Shown here: piece by piece, positions 1 to 6,866 of the stretch
Position numbering within the stretch: position 1 is the first letter of the stretch
Layout of the letters: the number at the start of each line of letters is the position of its first letter
Source of the DNA: Nitrococcus sp.
GTDB taxonomy: Bacteria > Pseudomonadota > Gammaproteobacteria > Nitrococcales > Nitrococcaceae
Length of the DNA stretch: 6,866 nucleotides
Assembly: GCA_030452365.1 (NCBI GenBank)
Contig: JAKDMK010000121.1
Location: forward strand, 1 to 6,866
Direction: 5' to 3'
Notes under the pieces: model-generated
Told to the model about the DNA's origin: nothing
Databases searched by the model: none
The model's input: only the letters and a program-made list of their open reading frames with translations
Translations under genes and position numbers: made by a program

Positions 1-13
1 GGCCGCTTCCCTA

Positions 14-1429
14 TCACACACTGTAATACATGTCGAACTCGATGGGGTGCGTCGTCATACGCAGCCGTTGGACTTCGTCCCTCTTCAATCCCAGATAGCC
101 GTCGATCACATCATCGGTAAAGACGTCACCGGCCTTGAGGAAGGCCCGGTCCTGATCCAGTGCCTGTAGGGCTTCCTCCAGCGAGAAGGCCACCTTGGGA
201 ATCTCCTTCTCCTCCTCTGGGGGCAGGTCATAGAGATCCTTATCCATGGCATCGCCTGGATGAATCTTGTTCTGAATCCCATCCAGCCCCGCCATCAGCA
301 TGGCGGCGAAGGCGAAGTACGGATTTGCGGTGGCATCGGGAAAGCGAACCTCGATGCGCCGCGCTTTGGGGCTCGCAACCCACGGGATGCGGATCGAGGC
401 TGAACGGTTGCGTGCGGAGTAGGCCAGCAATACCGGTGCCTCGAAACCGGGCACTAGGCGCTTGTAGCTGTTAGTGGCGGCGTTGGTGAACGCGTTCAAT
501 GCCTTCGCGTGGCGGATGATGCCCCCGATATAGTAAAGCGCTATCTCGGACAATCCGCCATAGCGGTCACCCGCAAATAACGTTTCGCCCCCTTTGGCGA
601 TGGATTGGTGGACATGACAACCGTTGCCGTTATCCCCCACCAGTGGCTTTGGCATAAACGTCGCGGTCTTACCGAAGGCGGCGGCAACATTGTGTACACA
701 GTACTTATATATCTGCAGCTCATCGGCCTTCTTGACCAGCGTATCAAACTTGGTTCCGATCTCGCCTTGCCCTGCCGTGGCGACCTCGTGATGATGCACC
801 TCGGTGATCAGCCCCATCTCGGACATGGCCTGGCACATGGCACTGCGGATATCGTGCAGCGCATCCACGGGCGGCACGGGAAAGTACCCCCCCTTGATCC
901 CCGGGCGGTGCCCCATGTTGCCGTCGGGATATATCCGCTCGGAATTCCAGCGCGCCTCCTCGGAGTCCACCTTGCAGAAGCTGCCGCTGATATCGGCACC
1001 CCAGCGCACGTCATCGAAGATGAAAAACTCAGCCTCGGGACCGAAATAGGCGGCATCGCCAATACCGGTAGCCTGCAGGTAAGTCTCCGCACGCCTGGCG
1101 AGCGACCGCGGGTCGCGCTCATAGCCCTGCATCGTGCTGGGCTCGATAACGTCACAGATCAGATTAAGCGTGGTCTCATCGAAGAAAGGATCGATTACGG
1201 CCGTACTGGCATCCGGCATCAGGATCATGTCGGACTCTTGGATACCCTTCCAGCCGGAGATCGAAGAACCGTCGAACATCTTGCCGCTCTCGAAGAGATC
1301 CTCATCGACGCAGTGAGAGGGAAGGGTCAAATGTTGCCACTTGCCCCGAGTGTCCGTGAATCGCAGATCCACGAATTTGGCCTCTTTGTCCTTCATCATT
1401 TTCAGTGCGTCATCATCTGTGCGAGCCAT
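14..1429 (-). CDS. glnA: Glutamine synthetase, type I (GSI-beta, adenylylatable)
   Basis: This cytoplasmic enzyme makes glutamine from glutamate, ammonia and ATP, the main entry of ammonium into metabolism; the family forms dodecamers. The product is 471 residues, close to E. coli GlnA (469), and aligns by eye from end to end. Visible landmarks are the FDGSS loop with the active-site Asp (residues 52-56), [10 protein letters not shown] (130-139) with metal-binding Glu, the [14 protein letters not shown] block (about 212-225), [10 protein letters not shown] (267-276), PGFEAP (327-332) with the flap Glu, and NRSASIRIP (341-349). Tyr400 in DLYDLPPEE matches the Tyr397 adenylylation site of E. 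coli, so GlnE-type control is likely. The ATG start is well supported: GGAGG lies 7 bases upstream (1437-1441, minus strand). A sigma-54 promoter and NtrC-type sites lie upstream. In many relatives glnL/glnG (ntrB/ntrC) follow glnA, but the window ends 13 bases past the stop. Confidence 0.98.
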   Translation of the reverse strand: MARTDDDALKMMKDKEAKFVDLRFTDTRGKWQHLTLPSHCVDEDLFESGKMFDGSSISGWKGIQESDMILMPDASTAVIDPFFDETTLNLICDVIEPSTMQGYERDPRSLARRAETYLQATGIGDAAYFGPEAEFFIFDDVRWGADISGSFCKVDSEEARWNSERIYPDGNMGHRPGIKGGYFPVPPVDALHDIRSAMCQAMSEMGLITEVHHHEVATAGQGEIGTKFDTLVKKADELQIYKYCVHNVAAAFGKTATFMPKPLVGDNGNGCHVHQSIAKGGETLFAGDRYGGLSEIALYYIGGIIRHAKALNAFTNAATNSYKRLVPGFEAPVLLAYSARNRSASIRIPWVASPKARRIEVRFPDATANPYFAFAAMLMAGLDGIQNKIHPGDAMDKDLYDLPPEEEKEIPKVAFSLEEALQALDQDRAFLKAGDVFTDDVIDGYLGLKRDEVQRLRMTTHPIEFDMYYSV

Positions 1430-1494
1430 CAGTCAACCTCCAATAGTGGATGCCAGCGTTTGATTGTGATCATAAAAAGCGCGTGATAACACAA

Positions 1495-1511
1495 GGCAAT
1501 AATCATGCCAG
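1495..1511 (-). promoter_or_regulatory. Sigma-54 (RpoN) promoter of glnA
   Basis: On the minus strand this reads CTGGCATGATTATTGCC. It has the diagnostic GG (1509-1508) and GC (1497-1496) separated by exactly 10 bases, and matches the TGGCAC-N5-TTGC consensus at all but one position. Taking the GC as -13/-12 puts the transcription start near 1484, giving a 5' leader of about 55 bases before the glnA ATG. The two NtrC-type sites further upstream sit at the expected enhancer distance, which strongly supports the call. A weak sigma-70-like -10 (TATGAT, minus strand, 1469-1474) lies just downstream, but its best -35 is 19 bases away, so a second housekeeping promoter is only a possibility. Confidence 0.9.
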
Positions 1512-1584
1512 TTCTTTGAATATACACCCGCCAAACACCGTCGCTGAATACGCTGCCCGCGCCAGCGGCATGCACCTACTTCCG

Positions 1585-1601
1585 CGCACCAAAACGGTGC
1601 A
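1585..1601. promoter_or_regulatory. NtrC (GlnG) binding site, promoter-proximal
   Basis: The 17-base palindrome CGCACCAAAACGGTGCA matches the NtrC consensus TGCACC-N5-GGTGCA except at the first base. Its centre, 1593, is about 109 bases upstream of the start site predicted from the sigma-54 promoter. One of the two strong enhancer sites of E. coli glnAp2 lies near -108. Phosphorylated NtrC would bind here under nitrogen limitation and activate sigma-54 polymerase by DNA looping. The site identity is read from the sequence; the role is inferred from the known system. Confidence 0.85.
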
Positions 1602-1616
1602 ATCACTGCGGCAGTG

Positions 1617-1633
1617 TGCACCAATTTTGCGCG
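1617..1633. promoter_or_regulatory. NtrC (GlnG) binding site, promoter-distal
   Basis: This reads TGCACCAATTTTGCGCG on the plus strand. One half-site (TGCACC) is perfect and the other is degenerate, matching 3 of 6 bases. The centre, 1625, is 32 bases from the proximal site, about three helical turns, so both lie on the same DNA face. It falls near -141, matching the E. coli glnA site near -140. The spacing makes the weaker half-site credible, since NtrC dimers bind such pairs cooperatively. Confidence 0.72.
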
Positions 1634-1693
1634 ATCGCTCCACCCTGCTACCGGCACCAGTGCCATGGCGGGCGGATGTCAACAGGCCCCAGA

Positions 1694-2263
1694 TCAATGC
1701 CGGCGGTGACCACCGGGCGCGACCAGCGTGGCTCGGGTATATCGACGCAGCACGCGCCTCGCTAGCGTGCTGTCGGTCTCAAGGGAGAATTCAGCCGCCT
1801 GTAAAGCCGTCATCGCGGGGCTGTCACCTCGCTGGCGGATCGCGCGCAACACGTCGGTCAACACCACAAACGTGCACGCGAGGGTATGAAAGAGCTCAGC
1901 GCTGCCTGCATGCGGCCCACCAGCAAGGTCGCCATACGCCGAGCGCCCGAGATCCACAAAATAGCTCAAGCGTACCCGTCGGCGCTCGGCCTGCTCTGGA
2001 AATAACCCAGCGAAGATAAGGCACTGATCGCCAACCTCCTGCAGGCTCTCGCGCCGCATCTGTCCATGGCTCAGCAGCGCTTGCAGAAACTTCAAGGCAA
2101 GTACTGAGCGCACCAGTTCCGGACGTCTCAGATAGCGCATGAGCAAGAATACCAGATAGCTCTCGCGTTGCTCATCGAGCTCGCATTGCGCCTGGCAGGC
2201 GGCCTCGGTCACCACGCGATGCCACGCGGCTGTGGCGCTTGGCTCTAGAATCAAACGGCTCAT
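1694..2263 (-). CDS. Conserved-looking hypothetical protein, 189 aa, function unknown
   Basis: I do not recognise a named family. The predicted protein looks soluble and mostly helical, with no signal peptide and no clear membrane segment. It begins MSRLILEP. A hydrophobic, probably helical stretch (ESYLVFLLMRYLRRPEL, residues 34-50) is followed by a Leu-rich stretch (51-64), then QEVGDQCLIFAGLFPEQAERR (about 75-95) and LSYFVDLGRSAYGDLA (99-114). The C-terminal part is Arg-rich. The composition is that of a real protein, and I have an unverified impression of similar uncharacterised gammaproteobacterial proteins. An ATG 11 codons upstream (2296) lacks a Shine-Dalgarno, whereas the chosen ATG has GAGAGGT before it. 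The gene is oriented like glnA and ends about 60 bases upstream of the distal NtrC site; it diverges from glyQ. Involvement in nitrogen control cannot be concluded from position alone. Confidence 0.8.
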   Translation of the reverse strand: MSRLILEPSATAAWHRVVTEAACQAQCELDEQRESYLVFLLMRYLRRPELVRSVLALKFLQALLSHGQMRRESLQEVGDQCLIFAGLFPEQAERRRVRLSYFVDLGRSAYGDLAGGPHAGSAELFHTLACTFVVLTDVLRAIRQRGDSPAMTALQAAEFSLETDSTLARRVLRRYTRATLVAPGGHRRH

Positions 2264-2268
2264 CACCC

Positions 2269-2275
2269 ACCTCTC
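2269..2275 (-). promoter_or_regulatory. Ribosome binding site deciding the start of the unknown gene
   Basis: The minus strand reads GAGAGGT, ending 5 bases before the ATG at 2263. The alternative in-frame ATG at 2296 is preceded by AT-rich sequence (CCATATATAG) with no purine-rich SD. This favours the 189-residue product over the 200-residue one. Confidence 0.7.
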
Positions 2276-2337
2276 GATTTTACCAGCCTCGCACATCTAT
2301 ATATGGTAACGGCAACTGCGGCGAAATGTTGGGAGGA

Positions 2338-2351
2338 TGTAAGCGTTTACA
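2338..2351. promoter_or_regulatory. LacI/GalR-type operator-like palindrome upstream of glyQ
   Basis: TGTAAGCGTTTACA is an inverted repeat with perfect TGTAA/TTACA arms around a central CG, the general form of LacI/GalR-family operators. The bases TTTACA at its right end are also the best -35 candidate for the glyQ promoter, so a bound repressor would block the polymerase. Palindromes this good are expected several times by chance in a window this size, and no regulator gene is present. The assignment is therefore tentative and rests on position and the central CG. Confidence 0.3.
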
Positions 2352-2376
2352 CCGTCTGAGCTCGACCCCTTATAAT
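2346..2376 (+). promoter_or_regulatory. Putative sigma-70 promoter of the glyQ operon
   Basis: There is a perfect -10 hexamer TATAAT at 2371-2376. The best -35 is TTTACA at 2346-2351 with a 19-base spacer, two bases longer than optimal; TTACAC, one base to the right, gives 18. Transcription would start near 2383, leaving a leader of about 59 bases before the glyQ ATG. It is the only strong -10 match on the plus strand between the divergent genes. Confidence 0.55.
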
Positions 2377-2441
2377 TCAGCCCTTGTGCGCATCGTCGTG
2401 CAGGAGCATCGAACGGCACACAACGGCGGGGATCCAATAGG

Positions 2442-3341
2442 ATGACCTTTCAAGAACTCATTTTCGTGTTACAGCGCTACTGGGCGCAACGCGGTTGTAT
2501 GATATTGCAGCCGCTCGACATCGAGGTAGGTGCCGGCACATTCCATCCGGCAACCTTCCTGCGCGCACTTGGCCCAGAGCCGTGGTACGCGGCCTATGTA
2601 CAACCCTCGCGCCGGCCCCAGGATGGCCGCTATGGGGACAACCCGAATCGACTTCAGCACTACTATCAATTTCAGGCCGTGCTCAAACCCTCCCCGGCAG
2701 ACATCCAGGAACAGTATCTGGGCTCGCTGCAGGCGCTCGGCATTGACCTTGCCGTGCACGATATTCGCTTTGTCGAAGACAACTGGGAATCACCCTCGCT
2801 CGGCGCCTGGGGATTGGGCTGGGAGGTCTGGCTCAACGGCATGGAGATCACTCAGTTTACCTACTTCCAACAGGTCGGCAGTCTGGACTGTCGGCCGGTG
2901 ATGGGTGAGATTACTTACGGGCTCGAGCGCATCGCCATGTACCTGCAGGAAAAGGAGAGTGTGTTCGACCTGATCTGGGCCGAAGGCCCGGCAGGGCCGG
3001 TATCTTACGGCAACGTTTTTCTACAAAACGAACGCGAGATGTCTCAATACAATTTCGAGCAGGCCAGCATCGATACCCTCTTCGACTGGTTTGATGTCTG
3101 CGAGCGCGAGAGCAAACGCCTGGTGGAGATCGGCCTGGCGCTGCCCGCCTACGAGATGGCCCTGAAAGCCTCTCATACCTTTAACCTGCTGGAAGCGCGG
3201 CATGCGGTTTCGGTAACCGAGCGCCAAAGCTATATATTGCGCCTGCGGGCACGGGCACGCGCTGTGGCACAGGCTTATTTCGCGGCCCGCGAGGCGCTCG
3301 ATTTTCCACTGCTCAAGGCAACCAAGGAAACCGGTACATGA
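2442..3341 (+). CDS. glyQ: Glycyl-tRNA synthetase alpha subunit
   Basis: This is the catalytic, class II aminoacyl-tRNA synthetase subunit of the bacterial alpha2-beta2 GlyRS. It activates glycine with ATP and, with GlyS, charges tRNA-Gly in the cytoplasm. The 299 residues compare with 303 in E. coli and align along the whole length. Visible blocks are [14 protein letters not shown] (23-36), [14 protein letters not shown] (52-65), [12 protein letters not shown] (67-78), [21 protein letters not shown] (110-130) and [14 protein letters not shown] (156-169), with SVTERQ and REALDFP near the C terminus. The start MTFQELI corresponds to the TFQGLI segment of E. coli GlyQ, so the protein lacks only a short N-terminal extension. 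The SD is modest, GGGGA at 2428-2432, 9 bases upstream. The stop overlaps the glyS start (ATGA), so the two subunits are probably translationally coupled and made in equal amounts. Confidence 0.98.
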   Translation: MTFQELIFVLQRYWAQRGCMILQPLDIEVGAGTFHPATFLRALGPEPWYAAYVQPSRRPQDGRYGDNPNRLQHYYQFQAVLKPSPADIQEQYLGSLQALGIDLAVHDIRFVEDNWESPSLGAWGLGWEVWLNGMEITQFTYFQQVGSLDCRPVMGEITYGLERIAMYLQEKESVFDLIWAEGPAGPVSYGNVFLQNEREMSQYNFEQASIDTLFDWFDVCERESKRLVEIGLALPAYEMALKASHTFNLLEARHAVSVTERQSYILRLRARARAVAQAYFAAREALDFPLLKATKETGT

Positions 3342-5443
3342 GCCACGCGCATAGGGATCTGCTAATCGAACTGGGCACCGAAGAGCTGCCACCCAAAACG
3401 CTGCGCGCTCTGATGGAATCTTTTGCCAGCGAAGTCATCGCCGGGCTGGACCAGGTGCAACTTCCCCATGGTGAGCATGAGCCCTTTGCCACCGCCCGCC
3501 GCTTGGCGGTGCTGGTGCGCTCTGTTGCACTGCAACAATCCGCTCGACTAATCGAGCGCACGGGCCCGGCAATGCACACCGCCTACGACGCCACCGGGCA
3601 ACCGACTGCGGCCGCACTTGGCTTCGCCCGCTCCTGCGGAGTCGAGGTCGATCAGCTCTACCGCCTGGAGACGGCAAAAGGTGCTTGGCTTGCCTATCAG
3701 GGCACACAATCCGGGCGAGCGACGACCGAGCTGCTGCCCGATATTATCGCCCAAGCGCTCGCGCGCTTACCGATCGCAAAGCGCATGCGCTGGGGCAATA
3801 GCAAGGCCGAGTTCGTTCGCCCCGTGCATTGGCTGGTGTTGATGCTCGGCGAAGAGGTCGTCCCGGCGACACTTCTCGATGCGCCAAGCGGTAACACGAG
3901 CAGGGGCCATCGCGTCCATCATCCGCAGCCGATCCCACTGCGCCAGCCCACGGAATACCGCGACCGATTGCACAAGGAAGGCTACGTTATTGCCGATTTC
4001 GACGCGCGGCGCGACCTCATCCTGGCGCAGGTCGAACGCTGCGCGGCGGCGCTTGACGCTTGTCCGGTGTGGGATAATGCCCTACTCGATGAAATCACCG
4101 CATTGGTGGAATGGCCGGTCGCGTTGGCAGGAACCTTCGACCAATCTTTCCTGCGGGTGCCGCCGGAGGCGCTCATTTCCAGCATGCAACGGCATCAGAA
4201 ATTTTTCCCCTTGCGGGGGGGAAACGGCCAACTGCTACCCCGCTTTATTACCATCTCCAATCTGCAAAGCCATGATCCTGCACAGGTTATCGCGGGCAAC
4301 GAGCGCGTTATTCGACCGCGGTTGGCTGATGCAACCTTCTTCTGGGACCAGGACCGGCGGCTCTCGCTTGCCAAGCGCATCCCTGACCTCAAAGGTGTTT
4401 TGTTCCAAAGAGAGCTCGGCTCCCTACATGACAAGTCTGCTCGCATAGCCGCGCTTGGGCAGCGCTTTGCCGCTGATTTCGGCGTGGACAGCGCGTTAAT
4501 CGAACGCGCCGCCTGGCTCTCCAAAACCGACTTGCTCACGCAGATGGTCGGTGAGTTCCCTGAGCTACAAGGCGTGATGGGGCGCTACTATGCGCAGCAA
4601 GATGGGGAAAATCCCGCTATCGCTCTAGCCCTCGATGAGGGCTACCGACCGCGATTCGCCAACGACGCAATTGCGCAGAGTGCACTTGGACAGCTGTTGG
4701 CAGTAGCCGAGCGTGCCGACACGCTTATTGGGATATTTGCACTTGGCAAAGCACCCACGGGGACGAAAGACCCGTTTGCACTACGTCGTGCCGCGCTCGG
4801 CTTATTGCGCACCTGTATCGAAGGGGAACGATCGATCGATCTCAAGGCGCTTTTCAGCTTCGCCGCCGAGCTGATGCCCGCTGGCGTAGACGGCGCGCAA
4901 CGAGTAGATTCCGTGCTGGAGTTTTGTATGGATCGCCTGCGCAGCCTGTATGCAGAGCGCCACTATGCAGTCGAGCTATTCGAGGCGGTACGCGCTCTGA
5001 CGCAGCGCCAGGACTTGTCTGTCGATCCCTTGGATTTTCACCGCCGGGTTTTGGCGTGTAATGAATTCGTGCGGCGGCCGGAGGCCGCCAGCCTGGCGGC
5101 GGCGAACAAGCGCATTCGTCATATCCTGCGCCACGCCGAAGCCGATAATCGAGAGCCCCACGCGGTGGACCCGGACCGGCTTGAGCAAGCTGAAGAGCGA
5201 CGGCTCTATGTCGCGGTAAATGAGCTCGAGCCCGAAATCGAACAACTGGCAAGCTCTGTGGAGTACACCACGGCACTGCAAGAGCTTGCCCGGCTTCGCG
5301 AACCCGTCGACCGGTTCTTCGATGCAGTCCTGGTAATGAGCGATGATCCGGCTCTGCGCTCGAACCGCCTTGCCTTGTTAGCTCGTGTTTCACGGTTATT
5401 TCTCTCCATCGCAGACATCGCTTGGCTGCCCAGTGGAGAGTGA
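3338..5443 (+). CDS. glyS: Glycyl-tRNA synthetase beta subunit
   Basis: This is the large tRNA-recognition subunit of the tetrameric GlyRS and works only with GlyQ. At 701 residues it is slightly longer than E. coli GlyS (689). Conserved blocks in order are [12 protein letters not shown] (9-20), AKRMRWG (147-153), FVRPVHW (159-165), [18 protein letters not shown] (275-292), [19 protein letters not shown] (321-339), the HD-like domain region [19 protein letters not shown] (394-412), [21 protein letters not shown] (470-490), and a C-terminal helical anticodon-binding domain with [11 protein letters not shown] (587-597) and [22 protein letters not shown] (673-694). The ATG overlaps the glyQ stop by four bases and has AAGGAA (3324-3329) 8 bases upstream. 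A G7 run at 4215-4221 does not break the frame. gmhB starts 4 bases after the stop. Confidence 0.98.
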   Translation: MSHAHRDLLIELGTEELPPKTLRALMESFASEVIAGLDQVQLPHGEHEPFATARRLAVLVRSVALQQSARLIERTGPAMHTAYDATGQPTAAALGFARSCGVEVDQLYRLETAKGAWLAYQGTQSGRATTELLPDIIAQALARLPIAKRMRWGNSKAEFVRPVHWLVLMLGEEVVPATLLDAPSGNTSRGHRVHHPQPIPLRQPTEYRDRLHKEGYVIADFDARRDLILAQVERCAAALDACPVWDNALLDEITALVEWPVALAGTFDQSFLRVPPEALISSMQRHQKFFPLRGGNGQLLPRFITISNLQSHDPAQVIAGNERVIRPRLADATFFWDQDRRLSLAKRIPDLKGVLFQRELGSLHDKSARIAALGQRFAADFGVDSALIERAAWLSKTDLLTQMVGEFPELQGVMGRYYAQQDGENPAIALALDEGYRPRFANDAIAQSALGQLLAVAERADTLIGIFALGKAPTGTKDPFALRRAALGLLRTCIEGERSIDLKALFSFAAELMPAGVDGAQRVDSVLEFCMDRLRSLYAERHYAVELFEAVRALTQRQDLSVDPLDFHRRVLACNEFVRRPEAASLAAANKRIRHILRHAEADNREPHAVDPDRLEQAEERRLYVAVNELEPEIEQLASSVEYTTALQELARLREPVDRFFDAVLVMSDDPALRSNRLALLARVSRLFLSIADIAWLPSGE

Positions 5444-5447
5444 ATCC

Positions 5448-6008
5448 ATGACGCGGCGGCTGATCGTACTGGACCGCGACGGGGTAATTAACTGGGACTC
5501 AAAGAATTATATCAAAAGCCCTGCGGAATGGCGGCCATTGCCAGGCAGCATCACTGCTGTCGCCCGCTTAGCGGCCATCGGGTTTGACGTGGTGGTATGC
5601 ACCAACCAATCAGGCCTCGCCCGCGGCTTGCTCTCGCTCGATGACTTAAGCGCGATCCACGCCCGCATGGATGCAGCCGTGCGCGTTGCCGGTGGCCGGT
5701 TAGCCGCCGTCTTCATCTGCCCGCACGGCCCAGATGATGGCTGTGCTTGCCGTAAGCCCCAGCCGGGACTATTGCGGGCAGTGGAACAATACTTCGGAGC
5801 TTCCCTTTGTAACCGCCCGGTAGTCGGAGACAGCGCACGGGACCTTGTGGCAGCCAGCCGGGTCGGGGCACGGCCCATGTTGGTACGCACCGGAAATGGC
5901 GAGCAGACGCTGGCAGATGCTGCCACAAACGTAACCGAGACTTACCGCAATCTCGCAACACTGGCTGAGCACCTGATTGAAGAGACCAAGCAAGGTCATG
6001 GCGCATAA
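5448..6008 (+). CDS. gmhB: D-glycero-beta-D-manno-heptose-1,7-bisphosphate 7-phosphatase
   Basis: This is a HAD-superfamily phosphatase that removes the C7 phosphate of heptose bisphosphate, a step of ADP-heptose synthesis for the LPS inner core. The 186 residues compare with 191 in E. coli. Catalytic motif I is LDRDGVIN, with nucleophile Asp9 and acid/base Asp11. Motif II is CTNQSG (51-56), Lys103 lies in CRKPQPG, and the motif IV Asp is in VVGDSARDL (Asp128). Cys91, His93, Cys99 and Cys101 form the structural zinc site of the family. The loop between His93 and Cys99 is shorter than in E. coli, as in many other proteobacterial GmhB. The start at 5448 has GGAGAG 7 bases upstream. An upstream in-frame start (5385) would overlap glyS by some 60 bases and add non-homologous residues. 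Closely related HAD enzymes acting on histidinol phosphate share these motifs, but the neighbours and zinc site favour GmhB. Confidence 0.93.
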   Translation: MTRRLIVLDRDGVINWDSKNYIKSPAEWRPLPGSITAVARLAAIGFDVVVCTNQSGLARGLLSLDDLSAIHARMDAAVRVAGGRLAAVFICPHGPDDGCACRKPQPGLLRAVEQYFGASLCNRPVVGDSARDLVAASRVGARPMLVRTGNGEQTLADAATNVTETYRNLATLAEHLIEETKQGHGA

Positions 6009-6762
6009 CCCGAGCGTTGCTGTGCGCGGCAGCCTTATCCGCGGGCTCGTTTTTCACATTGGCATGGCGTTATCGGCATGCCTTTGGGCTATCCCCAGTC
6101 TGCTAACCTTTCCCCTGCCCTACGGGATACGCTACTGGTTCATCACTCGGTGGAGTCTTTGGACCATATGGTGGCTGCGGATGACCAATAGCGTGCGCTG
6201 GGAAGTGGACGGACTAGAGAATATCCCTGACCAGGCCGGCGTGGTCATGTCCAACCATCAGTCAGCCTGGGAGACGCTAGCGCTGCAAGGCTGGTTTAAG
6301 CCCCAAACCTGGGTTCTCAAACGCGAGCTCATGTGGTTACCGTTTTTCGGCTGGGCACTGAGCCTACTGCAGCCGATCGCAATCAATCGAGAAACCGGCC
6401 GCTCCGCGGGCCGCCAAGTCATCGAGCAAGGCCGAGCAAGATTGGCCGCCGGAATCTGGGTAGTCGTATTCCCCGAGGGCACGCGTATGGCCGCCGGTCA
6501 GAAAGGGCGTTACCGCCTGGGTGGCGCGGTTTTGGCCTGCGCGACCGGCGCTAAAGTGGTGCCCATCGCCCATAACGCCGGTGAATTTTGGCCAAGATAC
6601 GGCTGGAGGAAACGGCCTGGCTGTATCCACGTGCGAATCGGCAAGCCAATTGAAACACAAGGTCTAAAACCGCAACAACTGCTCGCACAAGTCCAAGCCT
6701 GGATCGAAGCGCAAATGCCGTATCTATCGAAACAATCCGATCCGATGACTCAAACCCCTTGA
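5998..6762 (+). CDS. plsC: 1-acyl-sn-glycerol-3-phosphate acyltransferase (PlsC-like)
   Basis: This is a membrane-associated acyltransferase of the LPLAT family, expected to acylate lysophosphatidic acid to phosphatidic acid on the inner face of the cytoplasmic membrane. The 254-residue product has one or two hydrophobic N-terminal segments (about 17-38 and 46-62). Then come motif I NHQSAWE (86-92), motif II around KREL and PFFGWALSLLQPIAINRE (108-132), motif III FPEGTR (158-163) and motif IV VVPIAHNAG. Motif I is HX4E rather than the canonical HX4D, which I believe is normal for one gammaproteobacterial and betaproteobacterial subfamily. The ATG overlaps the last 11 bases of gmhB. AAGG sits only 2 bases upstream, so initiation probably relies on translational coupling. 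A TTG at 5977 could add seven residues but has no better SD. The gene may be a second PlsC paralogue with a different acyl preference; substrate choice cannot be read from sequence. Confidence 0.9.
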   Translation: MAHNPSVAVRGSLIRGLVFHIGMALSACLWAIPSLLTFPLPYGIRYWFITRWSLWTIWWLRMTNSVRWEVDGLENIPDQAGVVMSNHQSAWETLALQGWFKPQTWVLKRELMWLPFFGWALSLLQPIAINRETGRSAGRQVIEQGRARLAAGIWVVVFPEGTRMAAGQKGRYRLGGAVLACATGAKVVPIAHNAGEFWPRYGWRKRPGCIHVRIGKPIETQGLKPQQLLAQVQAWIEAQMPYLSKQSDPMTQTP

Positions 6763-6866
6763 CCACCGGCCCTTCCGTAGGCACCACCGAAGTCGCCTTG
6801 CTTAAATAACGACGTGAGTCGTCGAACGCCAGTGAACGCTCTAAGAATCCGCACCTGAGCGCCACA
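6763..6866. other. Unassigned sequence after the acyltransferase gene
   Basis: No convincing coding start is visible on the plus strand; all frames are soon interrupted or have only a few codons. A small inverted repeat, ACGAC-GTGA-GTCGT (6809-6822), could form a 5-bp hairpin, but no T-run follows, so it is not a credible intrinsic terminator. The operon may continue beyond the window. Confidence 0.5.

Noticed and set aside
605..1486. 293-codon open frame on the plus strand antisense to glnA
   Set aside because: It lies opposite an unmistakable glnA, its translation resembles no protein I know, and long antisense frames are common in GC-rich conserved genes. It also runs through the glnA ribosome binding site.
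1571..1587. TGCACC half-site considered as another NtrC site
   Set aside because: Only one half matches, and it overlaps the strong site at 1585-1601, so both could not be occupied.
1653..1664. Inverted repeat GGCAC-CA-GTGCC, considered as a terminator or third NtrC site
   Set aside because: The loop is two bases and no T-run follows on either strand, so it is not a terminator; the half-sites are too close for the NtrC spacing.
1433..1666. 77-codon minus-strand frame upstream of glnA
   Set aside because: It covers the sigma-54 promoter and both NtrC sites and ends inside the glnA leader; the DNA is better explained as regulatory.
1450..2019. 189-codon plus-strand frame
   Set aside because: It spans the glnA control region and is antisense to the better-supported unknown gene; the translation is low-complexity and Arg/Ser/Pro-rich, as for a shadow frame.
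4205..4223. C4/G7 runs that might indicate a frameshift or phase-variable tract in glyS
   Set aside because: The frame encodes the conserved [11 protein letters not shown] segment on both sides without interruption, and the tract is short.
5073..5100. Two mutually exclusive GC-rich hairpins (GGCGGCC/GGCCGCC and GCCGCCA/TGGCGGC) sharing one arm
   Set aside because: They fall in the glyS region encoding the conserved Ala-rich helix before ANKR; GC-rich Ala, Arg and Pro codons explain the repeats, and no regulatory role is suggested.
4854..5393. 179-codon minus-strand frame inside glyS
   Set aside because: It is antisense to the conserved C-terminal domain of glyS and its Arg/Pro-rich composition is typical of a shadow.
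6551..6865. Minus-strand open frame entering from the right edge
   Set aside because: It is mostly antisense to the acyltransferase gene and shows no recognisable domain; the short part beyond 6762 is too little to judge.

Overview
This looks like an ordinary chromosomal segment from a moderately GC-rich gammaproteobacterium, possibly of the Chromatiales type. That placement is an inference from the two-subunit GlyQ/GlyS synthetase, the glyQ-glyS-gmhB-acyltransferase order, the adenylylatable type I glutamine synthetase and the enteric-like NtrC/sigma-54 promoter. No mobile element, CRISPR array, rRNA or tRNA is visible, and every identified gene has an intact reading frame.

Left part, minus strand (14-2263): glnA, encoding glutamine synthetase, is complete and ends 13 bases from the window edge. 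Its upstream region carries a clear sigma-54 promoter (GG-N10-GC) and two NtrC-type enhancer sites. They are centred about 109 and 141 bases upstream of the predicted start site, almost the same layout as E. coli glnAp2. Next upstream, in the same orientation, is a 189-residue conserved-looking protein of unknown function.

Middle (2264-2441): a divergent intergenic region holds a plausible sigma-70 promoter for the rightward genes. A LacI-family-like palindrome overlaps its -35 element.

Right part, plus strand (2442-6762): glyQ and glyS (overlap ATGA), gmhB (4-base gap) and a PlsC-like lysophosphatidate acyltransferase (11-base overlap) form a tightly packed, probably translationally coupled operon. 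The first two genes make the tetrameric glycyl-tRNA synthetase. The third is a step in ADP-heptose synthesis for LPS inner core, and the fourth acts in phospholipid acylation, so protein-synthesis and envelope genes are co-transcribed. The last 104 bases contain no recognisable gene.

I found no convincing undescribed system. The points most worth checking are the glnA control region, the unknown gene upstream of it, and the possible operator in front of glyQ.
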